NCBI RefSeq assembly: GCF_907165205.1
Contig: NC_058193.1
Location: forward strand, 27,851,521 to 27,915,520
Origin: Coccinella septempunctata
Lineage: Eukaryota > Arthropoda > Insecta > Coleoptera > Coccinellidae
DNA: 64,000 nucleotides
Reading direction: 5' to 3'
Shown here one piece after another: positions 10,523 to 21,934 of the stretch (positions are counted from its first letter, which is position 1; each line of letters starts with the position of its first letter). The translations under genes and the position numbers were made by a program. The notes beneath the pieces are model-generated. The model did no database searches, was not told the origin of the DNA, and worked only from the letters and a program-made list of their open reading frames with translations.

Positions 10523-10825
10523 CTACACAATTTTTTCCGAAGAAGAGGAGTTGTTCTTCTGCAATTGAAAGTAGGATTTGTTAGAAAACTCTCCAATACT
10601 GACTAACTGAAAAATTTTCAAGGACCTAAAACTGCAGGATAAATTGCAAATGTCATTCTGAAAGATTTTAACATCGTCGACAGCGTTAAACAAGCGCCCA
10701 CATATTTTGCTGGGAGCTGGGCTCTTGAACAAAAAGTTCTTATCGCGATTACTTACATACCGGGAACAATCAGTCCATAATGTACTTGTAACGTCAGAAT
10801 AGATAACATTATGTACTTCAGACAT
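10523..10825 (-). other. Unrecognised frame just after MICAL-like exon 2
   Basis: A 100-codon open frame on the same strand as the MICAL-like gene begins about 20 bp beyond the preferred exon 2 donor. It contains several acceptor-like sites (CTTTCAG, TCCTGCAG, TTTTTCAG, CAATTGCAG). If exon 2 ended at the weaker donor CAG|GTTTTC (after 10864), a jump to CAATTGCAG would stay in frame and give a short tail ending NNSSSSEKIV. This could be an alternative short 3' end, or chance. No domain is visible. Confidence 0.25.
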
Positions 10826-10844
10826 TTTTCTGTACTTTACTCAC

Positions 10845-11032
10845 TTGAATTTACAGCGAAAACCTGATAAAACTGAGATAAGTATGTGAGAATGGAGAGT
10901 CGATCTGGAACTGCGTATTCGACCATATCTTCTGGTTCTAGGAGAGCTGGAATGCCAAGATGGTCCTCTGCTATCCTAAATGCCAGATTGTTATTGTTGT
11001 AGATGTCATTTTTGTTGAGTTTGGAGAAATCT
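10845..11032 (-). CDS. MICAL-like protein, exon 2 (end of CH domain)
   Basis: The exon completes the calponin-homology domain begun in exon 1. After the split isoleucine codon it reads DFSKLNKNDIYNNNNLAF, then RIAEDHLGIPALLEPEDMVE, then PDRLSILTYLSQFY. The LGIPALL-x-x-EDMV and PDRLSILTYLSQ(F/Y)Y blocks are hallmarks of the CH domain of MICAL-like proteins; EHBP1-type CH domains differ at these places. The acceptor is TTTTTTCAG followed by the exon at 11032. The preferred donor is CAA|GTGAGT below 10845; a weaker one (CAG|GTTTTC) lies at 10864. MICAL-like proteins link Rab8/13-type vesicles to actin and also carry LIM and Rab-binding (bMERB) domains further on. Those exons were not found in this window. 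Confidence 0.92.
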
Positions 11033-12094
11033 CTGAAAAAATATATTTCTTGAGTCTTCGAGTTGAGAAATTTTATTTATCATCAAAGTTTTGTTGTTTT
11101 TATTGTGGACGTTAGTTGAGAATCAGCTATATCATAGGTCGTACAGATGATTAATGCTTTTAATAACTCATTTTCTCCACGTATGCAGGTGTTTACGAGG
11201 ATACGAGGTTATTAATGTTCTTATCGTCCAGTCCTAAGAGAGTAGTTTGTAGACATAAAATTTCCGTTTCCTCAGTTTAACCAACTCAATGTTTACTCTC
11301 TCTGAAAGATGATTATAATGGAACTGGTGGTGAATGAAAGCGCTGATGTGGAAAACCTAAAGCTAATCATTGTGAACATGTTCACTGAATCATCTACAAG
11401 ATTCTCCATAAGAGAATCGAGTGATCACCACATCTCTGAATGTCAATTCAAAAATGACGAATTGCAAATGGTCATGGTACTTGGTAGTTACATTATTTTA
11501 ATAGTTTTGTACCTACTAGTGCGATTTCCTAAGAATCGCTCAAACTCACTGCTTGTATAACCAAGGCGTCAGCTTTATGAATACTACACTACTCAGAGGT
11601 ATCCCCTCTGCTAGTTAAAATTAGGTACCAAATGATTTTAGACCAACAAAAATTCAATTTTAAACTTTTGTCGAGGAAAAAAAAAACATACAGTTTCCAG
11701 TATGAACTTGCTGCGGTCTGTCGGTAAGTTGGATATAACCATTCTTTTTTTCGATTTTGAGTTAAAATAATGGACGAGATTACAAGGGCGGTCCTAGACT
11801 GATTTTCTGGGAGGGGTAGTAATTGAAAGAACAATTGAAATTTCAAATTAAGACTTCAAATAACATCCTGCAGGTATCCCTAGGTAGCATTTGCAGTCCC
11901 ATATTTTTTCTTAAAATTGTACCAGGAATCTCCCCCTTTCATTTCATTATAATTGTTTTTTCTCAATTTTTTCATATAGAAAATTTAAAAAATCGAATTC
12001 GTTATCGGGAGGGGGGGGGGTAATTACCCCCTTTACCCACCCCCGTAGGAGCGCCCGTGCGAGAATATTGAATTGGAAATGATAAAATACTCAC
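11033..12094 (-). other. Intron 1 of the MICAL-like gene
   Basis: The 1062-bp intron begins GTGAGTATTT and ends TTTTTTCAG on the minus strand and keeps codon phase 2 (AT|A GAT). It contains the hAT-type MITE at 11783-12059. The plus-strand frame 11309-11560 within it looks accidental. Confidence 0.85.
11783..12059. mobile_element. hAT-type MITE in intron 1
   Basis: Ends are CAAGGGCGGTCCTA and, on the complement of the right side, CACGGGCGCTCCTA. An 8-bp direct repeat flanks the element, CGAGATTA (11775-11782) and CGAGAATA (12060-12067), with one mismatch. The 8-bp duplication and CA-GGGCG start are typical of hAT elements. Inside near the right end is a G12 run followed by TAATTACCCCC. The element has no coding capacity. 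Its right duplication ends 26 bp from the GT of the exon 1 donor. Confidence 0.85.
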
Positions 12095-12246
12095 ATTAAA
12101 TCCGGCCTGAAATGGTGAATGATGGCACAGAATGCCAACCCATCTCTCCAAGATGTTGTCATATTCTCAACTTTTACACCTGGATAACCTTCCGTCATCC
12201 TCTTACACCACAGCTCCAGCCCTCTGGTACCCCTCCTTTCTCCCAT
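12095..12246 (-). CDS. MICAL-like protein, first coding exon
   Basis: The frame starts MGERRGTRGLELWCKRMTEG and goes on YPGVKVENMTTSWRDGLAF and CAIIHHFRPDL, ending in AT before the donor. This is the N-terminal half of a type-2 calponin-homology domain. The G-L-E-L-W-C start, TTSWRDGLAFCA and IHHFRPDLID blocks place it with MICAL-like rather than full MICAL proteins, which have a monooxygenase domain in front. ATG at 12246 is preceded by nine UTR bases and a good acceptor (TTTTATTGCAG) at 12256, so the 5' UTR is split. The exon is 152 coding bases (50 codons plus 2) and its donor is GTGAGTATTT. Splicing to exon 2 keeps the frame. Expected role: adaptor between Rab GTPases, membranes and actin. 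Exact orthology to the fly Mical-like gene is inferred, not tested. Confidence 0.93.
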
Positions 12247-12650
12247 CTTGTGGTTCTGCAATAAAAGGTTCCAATTAGACGACGGATGATGATGACATCG
12301 ACAACAACACTAAATGCAATTCCAGAAATTGTGTTCGTGAGATGTATAATTGACTCCGCTAAGAACAGTGTTTTTACCACACCTACGATACTCACAGTTA
12401 CGCTGTTGGTTCCTGAACATTTAATTAGGAAGATAAGAATTTCGCAAGACAATAAATTTCAGGATATGGCGAGACCGTGAAAGAATAATTCTACACGTAG
12501 TTTGATCTTATTCGCTCTTGACATAAGTCAATAGTTGTACTTGACATATTTTTGTTGTGGATCGAGGCAACGAAGTAGGTACTAGATATGAGTGGAAGAA
12601 GGTTTTTCATTTGATAATTGAGGTAGTTATATATCCTCTTAATTTGTGCA
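12247..12650 (-). other. MICAL-like 5' UTR end and upstream intron
   Basis: Exon 1 continues as UTR to 12255. Upstream (higher coordinates), AACT|GTGAGTATCG gives a strong donor with a possible UTR exon ending at 12396, which would make an intron of about 140 bp. Its transcription start was not found. A minus frame across this region (12195-12452) is a read-through of exon and intron, not a gene. Confidence 0.35.
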
Positions 12651-13421
12651 TATACAAGGTGTTTTCGAAGGTGAGGCTTTTTTTACAAAAGGAACTCATC
12701 AAAATAAGTCGTTCAACCAAAAATTGTCTATATATGGCTGAGATACAACCCCTAGAAGTTCGACAAAATTTCATTGAATTTCAAGTAAGAGACTGTGGAA
12801 CGTGACTCCAGCATCGCAAAAACGAATCAACGAAACAAAACATAAACATATGGCTGGACAATGAATGGTTCAGTATCAGGTTCATTAGGATTCATTAGGA
12901 TTAGATGCATCAGGTCACTTTTGAGAGAATCACAATTGTTGTATCGTGCAATTTGAAAAAAATGTACAAAATCGAGGCAGTTTCTTGATGAAGTGCTCAT
13001 GTTAGTTATGTTGAAAAAGTGCTATGATGTTTCCCCATTTCATCCCATTTTTACAACGATTGTTGGAATGTTCGGACAAGAAGATTGTGATGCCCATTGT
13101 GAACAAATTCGTGAATTATTTAGACGAACTTTATTGGGGAGATTTCTAAGTATTATTCTATTTTTTATACTTGTGTCCAAGTCTCTTCTGACAGTTGGTA
13201 TCGAAATGAGCCATTTCATAAAATCGTATAAGTTACTAAAAAATAATGAGAACAATTCGCCAATCCTAAGTTTCCATTTTCATTACCACGTAAGTATCGA
13301 ACGAGCCATTATCCTAAACGAAACCACACGGTCGAATCAAGAGTTACTGCTTTGCGATCATTCAGCTAACGAAACGGTCTAGGGTCGTATTGGGATCTAT
13401 TTCAGTAATCATTTTCAAGCA
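12651..13421. mobile_element. Family A MITE, copy 1
   Basis: Begins TATACAAGGTG and GAAGGTGAGGCTTTTTTTAC and shares with the copies at 15967 and 17501 the blocks ATGGCTGAGATACAACCCC, GACTCCAGCATCG and ACATATGGCTGGACAATGAA. It ends without its right terminus near 13421, after the block GTAATCATTTTCAA. The 129-codon plus frame at 12993-13382 lies inside the repeat, is broken in copy 2, and is not taken as a gene. Confidence 0.8.
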
Positions 13422-14212
13422 AATCCTTCAGAGAAATAAAGTGATATTTTCCATTCAGATCGAATCTTTCAAAAGCATAATGAACAATCTTCAGATGATT
13501 ACCTGAAGATGCATTAATCTAATGTGAGAACTAAAACGCCCGCGGATCATCGAACAAAAATGATTAGTATTACCATTCTTCATTTATCGACCAGTTGTAT
13601 TTCTTTACAAACAAAGGTCGCCAAATCTTTCCCACATGGAGAGAGCTGCATCGTGAGAGAGATCTACCAAATTAATTATATTGAAATGTTAAGTAACACT
13701 GACTTGCACTTTCCAGCGATCTCGATCGCCATGCAATGGTTATAAAGAAAATGGATTCCTGCACTGCAAGAGAGTGTTCTTTTTATCATTCAAACGTCTT
13801 CCCTAGTTATTAATGAAAAATTGCTTTCGTATAGAAATGCGAAGTTGACATTTTAACTTCCTGCACATCGAAGAAAGTAGTTTTTACCATCTGCGACGCA
13901 TTCAAGTGAATGTCATCATGGGAGAAGTTATGCAATTGATATTAGTAGCAGAGATATCCTGATCTGTGGAGAATTTGATTTATCGATCATGCAATGATGT
14001 TTTTTCGTACAAGGAAACTTTCATTGTCGATAGTAAAAACTAACAGTATTTTGACGTCTGTTGAATGACAGTTATGGCGTATGATCAAAACTACAGAAAG
14101 ACTGAGTTAAAAACATCTCGAAAACTCAGGATAGAAAGGCATTTCAAGAGAGGTATTACTTATCTCATTTTACCTATTCAAAATTTAGGGATTGAGGTTT
14201 CAACACTTACAG
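13422..14212. other. No recognised gene
   Basis: AT-rich DNA with small frames only. Nothing repeated in the window and no domain recognised. Confidence 0.4.
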
Positions 14213-14463
14213 CGGGTTTCATAAAACTTTAATTGTCTGATCAACGATTTGACAATCACTCGATTTCTGAAACGAAATCACTGAAACCTTTCCATTTCTC
14301 AATATATTGATATAGTACCAATTGAGAATAATTGAATGTACGTATAAACATCATAATTTGATGAGAGAATGATATTCTGAATGATCGTGACTGAATTATC
14401 GATTAAAAACCAATTGACGTCTATTCGTCAATCAAGCGTTGATTCCCCGATCAAGTTTTATGA
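14213..14463. mobile_element. Family F MITE, copy 1
   Basis: About 250 bp beginning CGGGTTTCATAAAACTT and ending near CCCCGATCAAGTTTTATGAA. It matches the copy at 61584-61842 along its whole length, including ACGAAATCACTGAAACC and the AATTGACGTCTATTCGTCA block. The last bases of the right end are eroded here. Non-coding. Confidence 0.85.
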
Positions 14464-15966
14464 ATAATCACGGTATCGATGGAGTGTAGATTATTATACG
14501 ACTTGAAAATACTTTTTATCTCATCTTTTGAATACATGCGAGATAAGTATCTTAATTAAACGCATGCGTGCATCGTCAAACTATGCTCGTCCGCACTGAT
14601 CCAACGCATGCGGTTTTCGCCAAGGACGCCAAGCCACGAATTACTCGAACTGGCATCTGTTTTATGGCCATAACTCGATGGTATTAAAGTTCCTTCAGCC
14701 GTTATTGCCATTCTGGAAACATTCAAGACACGTCAAAATCAATTTCCGGTGTTCCAATTCCATGGAAGCTTCTCTTTTTGCGCAACATCCAATAATTCCG
14801 AAGCGCAAAAACCTCTTCCTCGCGTTTGAATTTCCTGGTTTCCTGTGAGCAGCGGTCTGATTCAATTAACTTCGTATTTGCACTATATCAAAACCGGCAT
14901 TTCGCGTTTATTAGAACATAATTTCAGAGCGATTTCTTTCGACTTTCTCACGCGCCTTGCGGGCGAGAATTTCTAATGATTATCGATTATTATTTTCGAA
15001 CCTTGGACGGGATTTATTAGAACTGAAACAGATTACCGCTTTTCTGAATCTAATAAGAGGCCTGGTGTACTAAGAAAGTGGAGATGAGTGTTGGGTGTGA
15101 ATTTTGAACGGGTTGATATCTTCACCCAGTAAAATGTCACAGCGCCAGAATTGATTGATATAAATGGGATGCTGTTTGGATTATTTTACCATTTATTCTT
15201 AAAAAAAAACGGTTTACCAGTGCAACGTCGAGGATATGCACCATTTTCTAGTTACAAGCGTTTTTATGATTGAATATTAAAATAAGTGTTTAGAATATTG
15301 CTAGCTCTATTCTATTCAAAACCAATTCTTGATCAATCGTCCTGGGATCTAATATATTGCTTAGTGACGAACAGCCGGAGGAAAAGTAAATCAGTACGAA
15401 AAGTGAATCAGGACGAAAAGTACCCGCCATCAAAAATAGTGGACTTTCATTTCGGAAATTAGTACGGAAACTGTCATTTTTTGTTCAGGTCGACGAAAAA
15501 AAATATATTTAAATAATTATGTGATGTTATCGTACAATATCAGAAGGTTTCCGATACGATTTCAATGTGACATTAGAAATGGCTGGAGATTTCATCAGAT
15601 GAACTTTATGAGAAGAATAGCCGTTTTCCGAGATTTTAATGACTGGAACTTTCTCGATATTGCTGTCGCTCATTAAAAGGCAGTTATAGATGGGCGATCT
15701 ATTCGGCTTTGTGATTTTTCAAATAAGTGGGTTCACTTCGTAATCGGAACCAATTAGGGATCGCGAGATAATTGGTGAAACCGTTGCAAATCAGCGACAG
15801 ATTCCCGGAAGTTTATGTATTATTTTGTAACCGGATTATTCGTCAAACGTGATTTTTTCTCATCAGGAAGAATAAAAAGGTAATTTCCTTCTGTGGTATC
15901 AGTTATTTATTGATCATTTTCAATTATCGCAACGAACCATCTGGCATTCACATACATTTATTCATA
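14464..15966. other. Single-copy non-coding DNA, possible enhancer at 14.55-15.05 kb
   Basis: 14550-15060 is GC-richer than its surroundings, unrepeated in the window, and full of motif-like strings: CGCATGCG twice (14561-14568 and 14605-14612), GTTTTATGGCCATAAC near 14658, and TCTAATGATTATCGATTATT near 14970. This would fit a cis-regulatory element in the first intron or upstream of the MICAL-like gene. The rest (15060-15966) shows nothing recognisable. Confidence 0.3.
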
Positions 15967-16784
15967 TACAGGGTCTTTTCAAAGGAGAGGCTTTTTTTTG
16001 ACAGAATGTAAAAGTCCTCAAAATGAGTAATCCCACCGAAAATTGCCTATATAAAATATTCAAGATGGCTTAGCTATAACCCCTAAAATTTACACAAAAT
16101 TTCAAGTATGGGACTGTAGAAGGTGACTCCGGCATCGAAAAAACGAAAGAAAACATAATAAACATACTGCTTGACAATGAATGGTTCGGTATATTCGACT
16201 CTATTTCATTAGTTGTATCAGGTCACTAGAAAAAATTGTTGTAACGTGCGATTTAGGGTGAAAAAAGAGACATTTTTATGAAAGTGTTTATGTTGACAAC
16301 GTGCTATTATTATTACCCTGTTTTATACCATTTTTAAGACGATTGTTGGAGGGTTCGAACTAGAAGAGATTATGATGATCATTGTGAAAAAATTTGTGAA
16401 TAATTTATACGAATTGTATCTATTGGTAAGATTTTGAACTAATAGGTATATAGGTACTATTTTTTTTACACTTGTTTCTAAGTATTTTTCTGACAGCTGA
16501 TATAGAAATGAGTCATATCATGAAATGGTTCAAGTTACTAAATAATAAGTTTCCTAAACGAAACTATATGGTTGAGTCAGTCATCACGAGATCAGTTTTT
16601 TCCCATTGCTTTGCGATAATTCAGATAACAAATGATCTAGAGTCGTACTAGGATCTATCTCAGTAATCATTTTCAATTTTTTCTTCAACTTGGTCATTCT
16701 GAAAGTTTTGTATAGGCGAAACGCTTCATTTTGTCCAGTTCTATCTCCTCTTAAAAAAAAACACACCTCTAAATCCACCTTGTA
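15967..16784. mobile_element. Family A MITE, copy 2 (longest)
   Basis: Starts TACAGGGTCTTTTCAAAGG after a TA and ends CACACCTCTAAATCCACCTTG then TA. Both ends are diverged forms of TACAGGGTG plus GGTGAGGC. It is 818 bp, the only family A copy with both ends and a full inside, and carries the same internal blocks as copy 1. Several stops in all frames: non-autonomous. Confidence 0.8.
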
Positions 16785-16906
16785 CTAGTATGATTGAAGT
16801 GGGTGAAAAGCAATAGAGTTATTCACAACATTGCTGCTTACCTGAAGAGGTGGCACAATGTTCATCAAATTGTGAGAAATATTAGATTTATTGTGTAATA
16901 TATCAA

Positions 16907-17046
16907 CTATACAATCAGGAGAAGCATTTTTTCGACAGCAGGTGGAGGTGACACTCATCAAAATAAATCATTTCACTAAAAATCGTATGTATAAGACACT
17001 AAAGATGGCTGAGCTATAACCCACTGAATTTGAAAGGATATTCATT
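16907..17046. mobile_element. Family A fragment
   Basis: TATACAATCAGGAGAAGCATT followed by AAATAAATCATTTCACTAAA and AGATGGCTGAGCTATAACCC matches the first 130 bp of family A. It then ends in unrelated sequence. Confidence 0.7.
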
Positions 17047-17500
17047 AGAAACTATGTATATTCAAATATTCTGCTTTGGGTGCAATCAAATGATTGCCAA
17101 TTAAAACCGATGAATTTGCCAAAGGAAGTTGTTCCCCAACTTCGGAACAAATAAACTTGCCATTGACCCAGAAGCAGAGACCCCGAGTGGTTTTCAAGGT
17201 AAAGCCATCATAAACCTGACTTGGTCAGAAAACACTGTTATTTTCACCTAGTTGATGCAAAGGGAAATAATGGTACAATACAATCGAACCGTTTCGTGCA
17301 TGGCTGATCTGCCGACAAAAACAGAGGTATCCTAATTGTGTGAATCGCTGGAGATTTATTTAGCATTTATTCGCGATACAGTTAGCATCGCATTGCAACA
17401 CGTAGATGTGCCAGGGTCAGAAAAGATGGACGTGCTTCAATTAGAGCGGAAATTTTGAGTGGTAGATTTAGTGGGTGCACTCCAGTGACTCTATATATAT

Positions 17501-17880
17501 ATGAGACTTTTTTTTTTGACAAAAGGTAGAACTCATCAGAATAAGTCGTTTAGCCAAACATTGTCTCTATAAAATATCCAAGATGGCTGAGATACAACCC
17601 CTAGAAGTTCGACAAAATTTAATTGAATTTCAAGGGACTGTGGAAGGTGACTCCGGCATCGTAAAAATGGAACAAAACATAAACATATGGCTGGACAATG
17701 AATGGTGCAGTACCAACGGTCTAGGGTCGTATAAGGATCTATTTAAGCAATCATTTTCAATTTTTTTTTCAACTTTGCTATTGTGAAAGTTTTGTATAGG
17801 TGATTTTTGGGGACACGCTTCATTTGAACCTGTTCTACCTTCTGTTGAAAAAAAAGCCTCACCTTCAAATACACCCTGTA
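17501..17880. mobile_element. Family A MITE, internally deleted copy
   Basis: The 380-bp copy has the left blocks (AAGATGGCTGAGATACAACC, CTGGACAATGAATGG) joined directly to the right block (GGTCTAGGGTCGTA), missing about 450 bp of the middle. The right end TCACCTTCAAATACACCCTGTA is well preserved; the left end is worn into a TA-repeat. A further TATACAGGG starts right after it at 17881, so two elements abut here. Confidence 0.8.
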
Positions 17881-19009
17881 TATACAGGGATGGATTTAGG
17901 GGATTCCATGCAAGTAAAAGTACCAAAAAGTTAATGTCACTCTCAATAGATTAATATAAAAATTGTTGCCATTTCTTGACATAATAATTTTTGTATCTAA
18001 GATTTGTTAGAAATTGTTATACCAGCAGTAAAAACCCCGGCACTAAAAATACATGGATTTTACTTATAATCATAAGTATGACATATGATTCGTAAAACTA
18101 CTCTGAAAATGGAGAAATGAATGACATATTAGCTCCCTCATCTTTTCAACATTATTTTTCCTTTGGCAATCTTCTTGTTGGACTAATATATTCCAACAGG
18201 AAGTCCTTGAGAAGATAAAACTCTCCCAATAGCTTACGTAAAATCTATTATTATACTTAGTGTATAATCACCGGACAGATGCAGAGATAAAAAGCCACAG
18301 AAATGCCCTACTTCAGCTAAGACTGCATCATCAAATATGCAAAAAATACGGGAACTGTCGGTAGTGGTAGGAAAATGTAAATAATTGCAACTTTACTCTC
18401 TCGTTACATGATGAATTGACCTGGAACAACTCAACTTCCTGGTTTCCTAGAACAGGTTCGGCAGATGTCCCAAGAAAAGTAAAAATTCGATGAGAATTGA
18501 ATATTAATATTAGGAAACCATGAGATAAGAATTATAATATCGAGTCATTCTATCTCTATGGGATACTAATAAAATCAAGTGGCTGAGGGATATGAAGATA
18601 ACGAAAAATTCGGCTCCGATATTGTTATGTTGTCTTATTGAATCTAATAAGAGATGAATACAAAATTTTTTAGAGGTAGAGCATGGAATTGACCAATTTA
18701 TACAACTGTAAAATTCCCAAACAATACCTCGTAAAGAGCTGTGAGAAATCCCATTGAACATCTCAATCCTTAGCAACTCATCGAGTCTCTTACATACCAC
18801 TGTGAGGATTGAACGAATACCTAGCTAATTCCTTCAGCAAATGCAGAATGTACAGGTGTTCAGAACTGCTTTTCTGCATTTTTAACGAGCATATCAAGAC
18901 CACTTCCACTTTTAACTGAATACTATTCAAGTTCTTTCATTTATGTGGGCTGGAGTTTGAAAGAGGTCTCAAATCCTGAAATCGATGTAATCTGAGCTGA
19001 GTTTTTGGT
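17881..19009. other. No recognised gene
   Basis: AT-rich. The minus frame 18510-18800 (96 codons) shows no domain and is probably accidental. A MITE end lies at 17883. Confidence 0.35.
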
Positions 19010-19254
19010 AATGGACGTTATCTAATGAATATTTTAACGTTTTGTATAAAAAAAGTATGCATTACTCTTATTTCCTAATATAATGCAGCGTTTTCGAGTG
19101 ATTTGATGTTCAAAAATAAAAAATATCTGTGGCTATATCTATTTATCAGGGCCGAATCGAAAAAAATCGTATGGGAAAAAAGTGTTTCTTTTGACCTCAG
19201 GAATCTAGGTATTGTTACAATATTTATACGAGTCGAAGACTCGGACTGTATATG
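19010..19254. mobile_element. Family B MITE fragment
   Basis: Contains GGACGTTATCTAATGAAT, GCGTTTTCGAGTGATTTGATG, TTTATCAGGGCCGAATCG and the end GAGTCGAAGACTCGGACTGTA, all parts of the right half of family B (complete copy at 28084-28721). The left half is missing. Confidence 0.8.
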
Positions 19255-20970
19255 GCAATATATAGAATATTTTCCATTATAACTGCATCAATTCCGAAAG
19301 AAATGAAATTTTCGGAAATCAATGAAAAAAAATTCTAGTAGCCCAGGTATGTAAAGTTTGAAGACCTGTAATTTCATCCTCGGTTTCAATTACCGAAATC
19401 TTATATCACTACTCTTCGTATCGTCGATCAGTAACGTAAGATCCTCCACATACGTCAATGAGGATTTCGTGTTGTCCATCAGGCAGAAAAAATTGAGAAG
19501 TAATAATCAATTTTTTTTACGATGTACAACGGTACCTGTTGCCTTGTCGACCTACGTATCAACTTCAATTCGGAGCATGATAACATCGACTTGTTCACGA
19601 TTCAACAGTTATATCATCAATTCTGAGCGATTTGGCGGACTGATTACTTCATCTGTCGTACCGTAGCTTGTCTGCGCTCGGTATCCTCGAAATCTTTGTT
19701 AACTTTCGTCGGAAGTAGCATCCTTGCAGAATACATACCGGTGAATGATGGTTATAACATTTTCGTGGCATGTAGACCCTGAGTTAGTCACGCAACACAA
19801 CGAAAAGTATGAGGCTGAATCAATCAAATTCAGGACCATCAGTGATGAATGCCTTTCTGATGAGAAGGAGACATGCAAGATCGTTAGAAAACTGAACAGA
19901 GATTATAAATAGTTCTTCACAATCTTCACTTATTGACTAATCAATGGAGATTTCTTCCCACTTGAATCAAGACGTGAGTACTATGTACCTAAGTGTAAAC
20001 TTCAGTGAGAACTTCAATACGCATTTCGGTGGGGTAAAAGGGGTGTGACAAATAAAGGTTAAAGTGCGACGCAACATCCTACCCCTTTTACATCAAAAAT
20101 CGAGTTACTGAATTCAGGATATTCCATATTTATAGCTAAATCGAAAGGAGTGCCAATTTAAGCTTCTTAGAATTTCGATATTACCTTCAAATCACTTCCG
20201 TCAATATTTTTATACGTTTTACAGCCTCGAAGACCTTCGTTGCTTTATTTGCCATATTTACGAGTCATTATGACTTACACGGTGAAGTCCATGAATGGAT
20301 TTTCTGCCATAAATTATATGACCTATGCGTACATTCGATATTTTTGTGAATAACGAGGTTTTGTCTCAACGCAGCAGGAACATCAGAATCGAATAGAACA
20401 TTTCCTTTTCAATTTACATCGGAATATGGAAGAGGGTTTTCACTATCCCTTTTTTGGATACAGGAAGTTCCTAACGAAGTGAAAGAGAAAAGCAAGAAGG
20501 CGGCTTGCATATAGAAGTTCATTCCATAAATTGATTGTAATGGAAATAAATAAATACTAATTAAATTTCTATTATAAATACATATTCGGAAACGATTTCT
20601 TCATTCTTGGAAAAATCAGTTTTTTCATAATTATTATAGGTACCTATTAGCTGAAAAACTATCTTCACCAAGTAGGGAACTTGCAGTCGTAAATTTTTCT
20701 TCATTCTACAGATGAGTGGATAAATTTGTAAAAGGTTTTATGGTTACACAACCTGAAATTGTGGGATATTGGCGATCGAGAATTAAAGATCTTGTGGGTA
20801 GGTTTTTACAGAGAAAATGGTTCATAAATGAAACCAAAGATAAGTAACATTTTCGCTTTTTTGTAATATTGGTCTAAAACCCCTTCCCGCACACAGCATT
20901 GTGTGTGTTGTGATATTTATAAGATCATATTTCACTCATGCAATGAATCTGATCTACGTTCATTCAATTT
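19255..20970. other. No recognised gene
   Basis: No exon or repeat could be recognised. Small frames such as 19358-19666 (102 codons, plus) have no visible domain. Confidence 0.35.
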
Positions 20971-21934
20971 TACAGAGTGCCTATAAACAAATGCGAAGGA
21001 CTTAGGGAGATGATTCCTCGATGAAAATAAGCAGGGGTAGTTCCTATAAATATTTTCCGAATTAGACCTCCCTTCCAAAATACAGCCTTTGGAAGGCAAT
21101 GAGGATTTGACAGTTTTTAATTTTTTGTACGGGTTCTAAAAAACACTGAGTCATAAAACTATATAGGTACTATATGAAGCACTAAGTAGATGTTACTCAA
21201 ACAATTTCTTTAGATCTCAAAACTTTATTATTAGGGTTGCAAATAACAACCCCTTATGATTTTCCTTCAAAAATGGTTTTCGTGGAATAGATTTTCGAAA
21301 AATAAAATTCTCTTATGGATTTCCATTCAATTCTGGAGATAAAAAGTCTGTTGCAAAATTTCGATGCAGTTGATACTTTTCTCGGAATAAATAAAAAATT
21401 ACAAGCAGTATACGAAGGTCTATGAGGCATATAGTTGATGCATGTATTTTAGCGGGATGTAGTCATTCTATGGAACACTTATACGATGAAATGGAATGAA
21501 CAGTGATCAGAACTGTTTGTAAGTTTTTATTTATTTCGAGAAAAATATCGATTTCATCAGAATTTTGCAAGAGACTTTTTTCTCCAGAATTGAATGGGAA
21601 ACCATAAGAGAATTTTATTTTTCGAAAAACTCTTCCACGAAAACAATTTTTGAAGGAAAATCATTATTTTCAACCCCTAATAATAAAGTTTTTAAACCAA
21701 AAAAATTGTAACATCTACTTAGTGTGTATAATATATTATGTATAATTTTACGACTCAGTGTTTTTTAGAACCCGTAAAAAAAATCAAAAACTGTCAACTC
21801 GTCATTGCCTCCCAAAGGCTCTATCTTGGAAGGGAGGTCGATTTCGAAGAAAATTCATAGGAACTACCCCTGCTTATTTTCATCGAGGAATCATCTCCCC
21901 TAAGTCCTTCGCATTTGTTCACAGACATCCTGTA
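20971..21934. mobile_element. Long foldback element (intact copy)
   Basis: Left arm 20971-21409 and right arm 21512-21934 are near-complete inverted copies of each other around a spacer of about 100 bp. The outer parts of the arms share ACAAATGCGAAGGACTTAGG and GATGATTCCTCGATGAAAAT on opposite strands. The inner ends share TAAATAAAAAATTACAAGCAG. The outermost bases are diverged TACAGAGTG and CATCCTGTA. The frames at 21758-21955 and around it are repeat sequence, not genes. Such arms would form a hairpin of over 400 bp if transcribed. Confidence 0.9.

Noticed and set aside
12007..12045. G-run plus palindrome as a terminator or G-quadruplex regulator
   Set aside because: It belongs to the hAT MITE near its right end; a bacterial-type terminator makes no sense in this genome.
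12993..13382. 129-codon plus frame
   Set aside because: Lies inside family A, is interrupted in the copy at 15967-16784, and shows no domain.
16340..16380. GGTTCGAACT as a tRNA B box
   Set aside because: No matching A box and no cloverleaf around it; no tRNA gene was found anywhere in the window.
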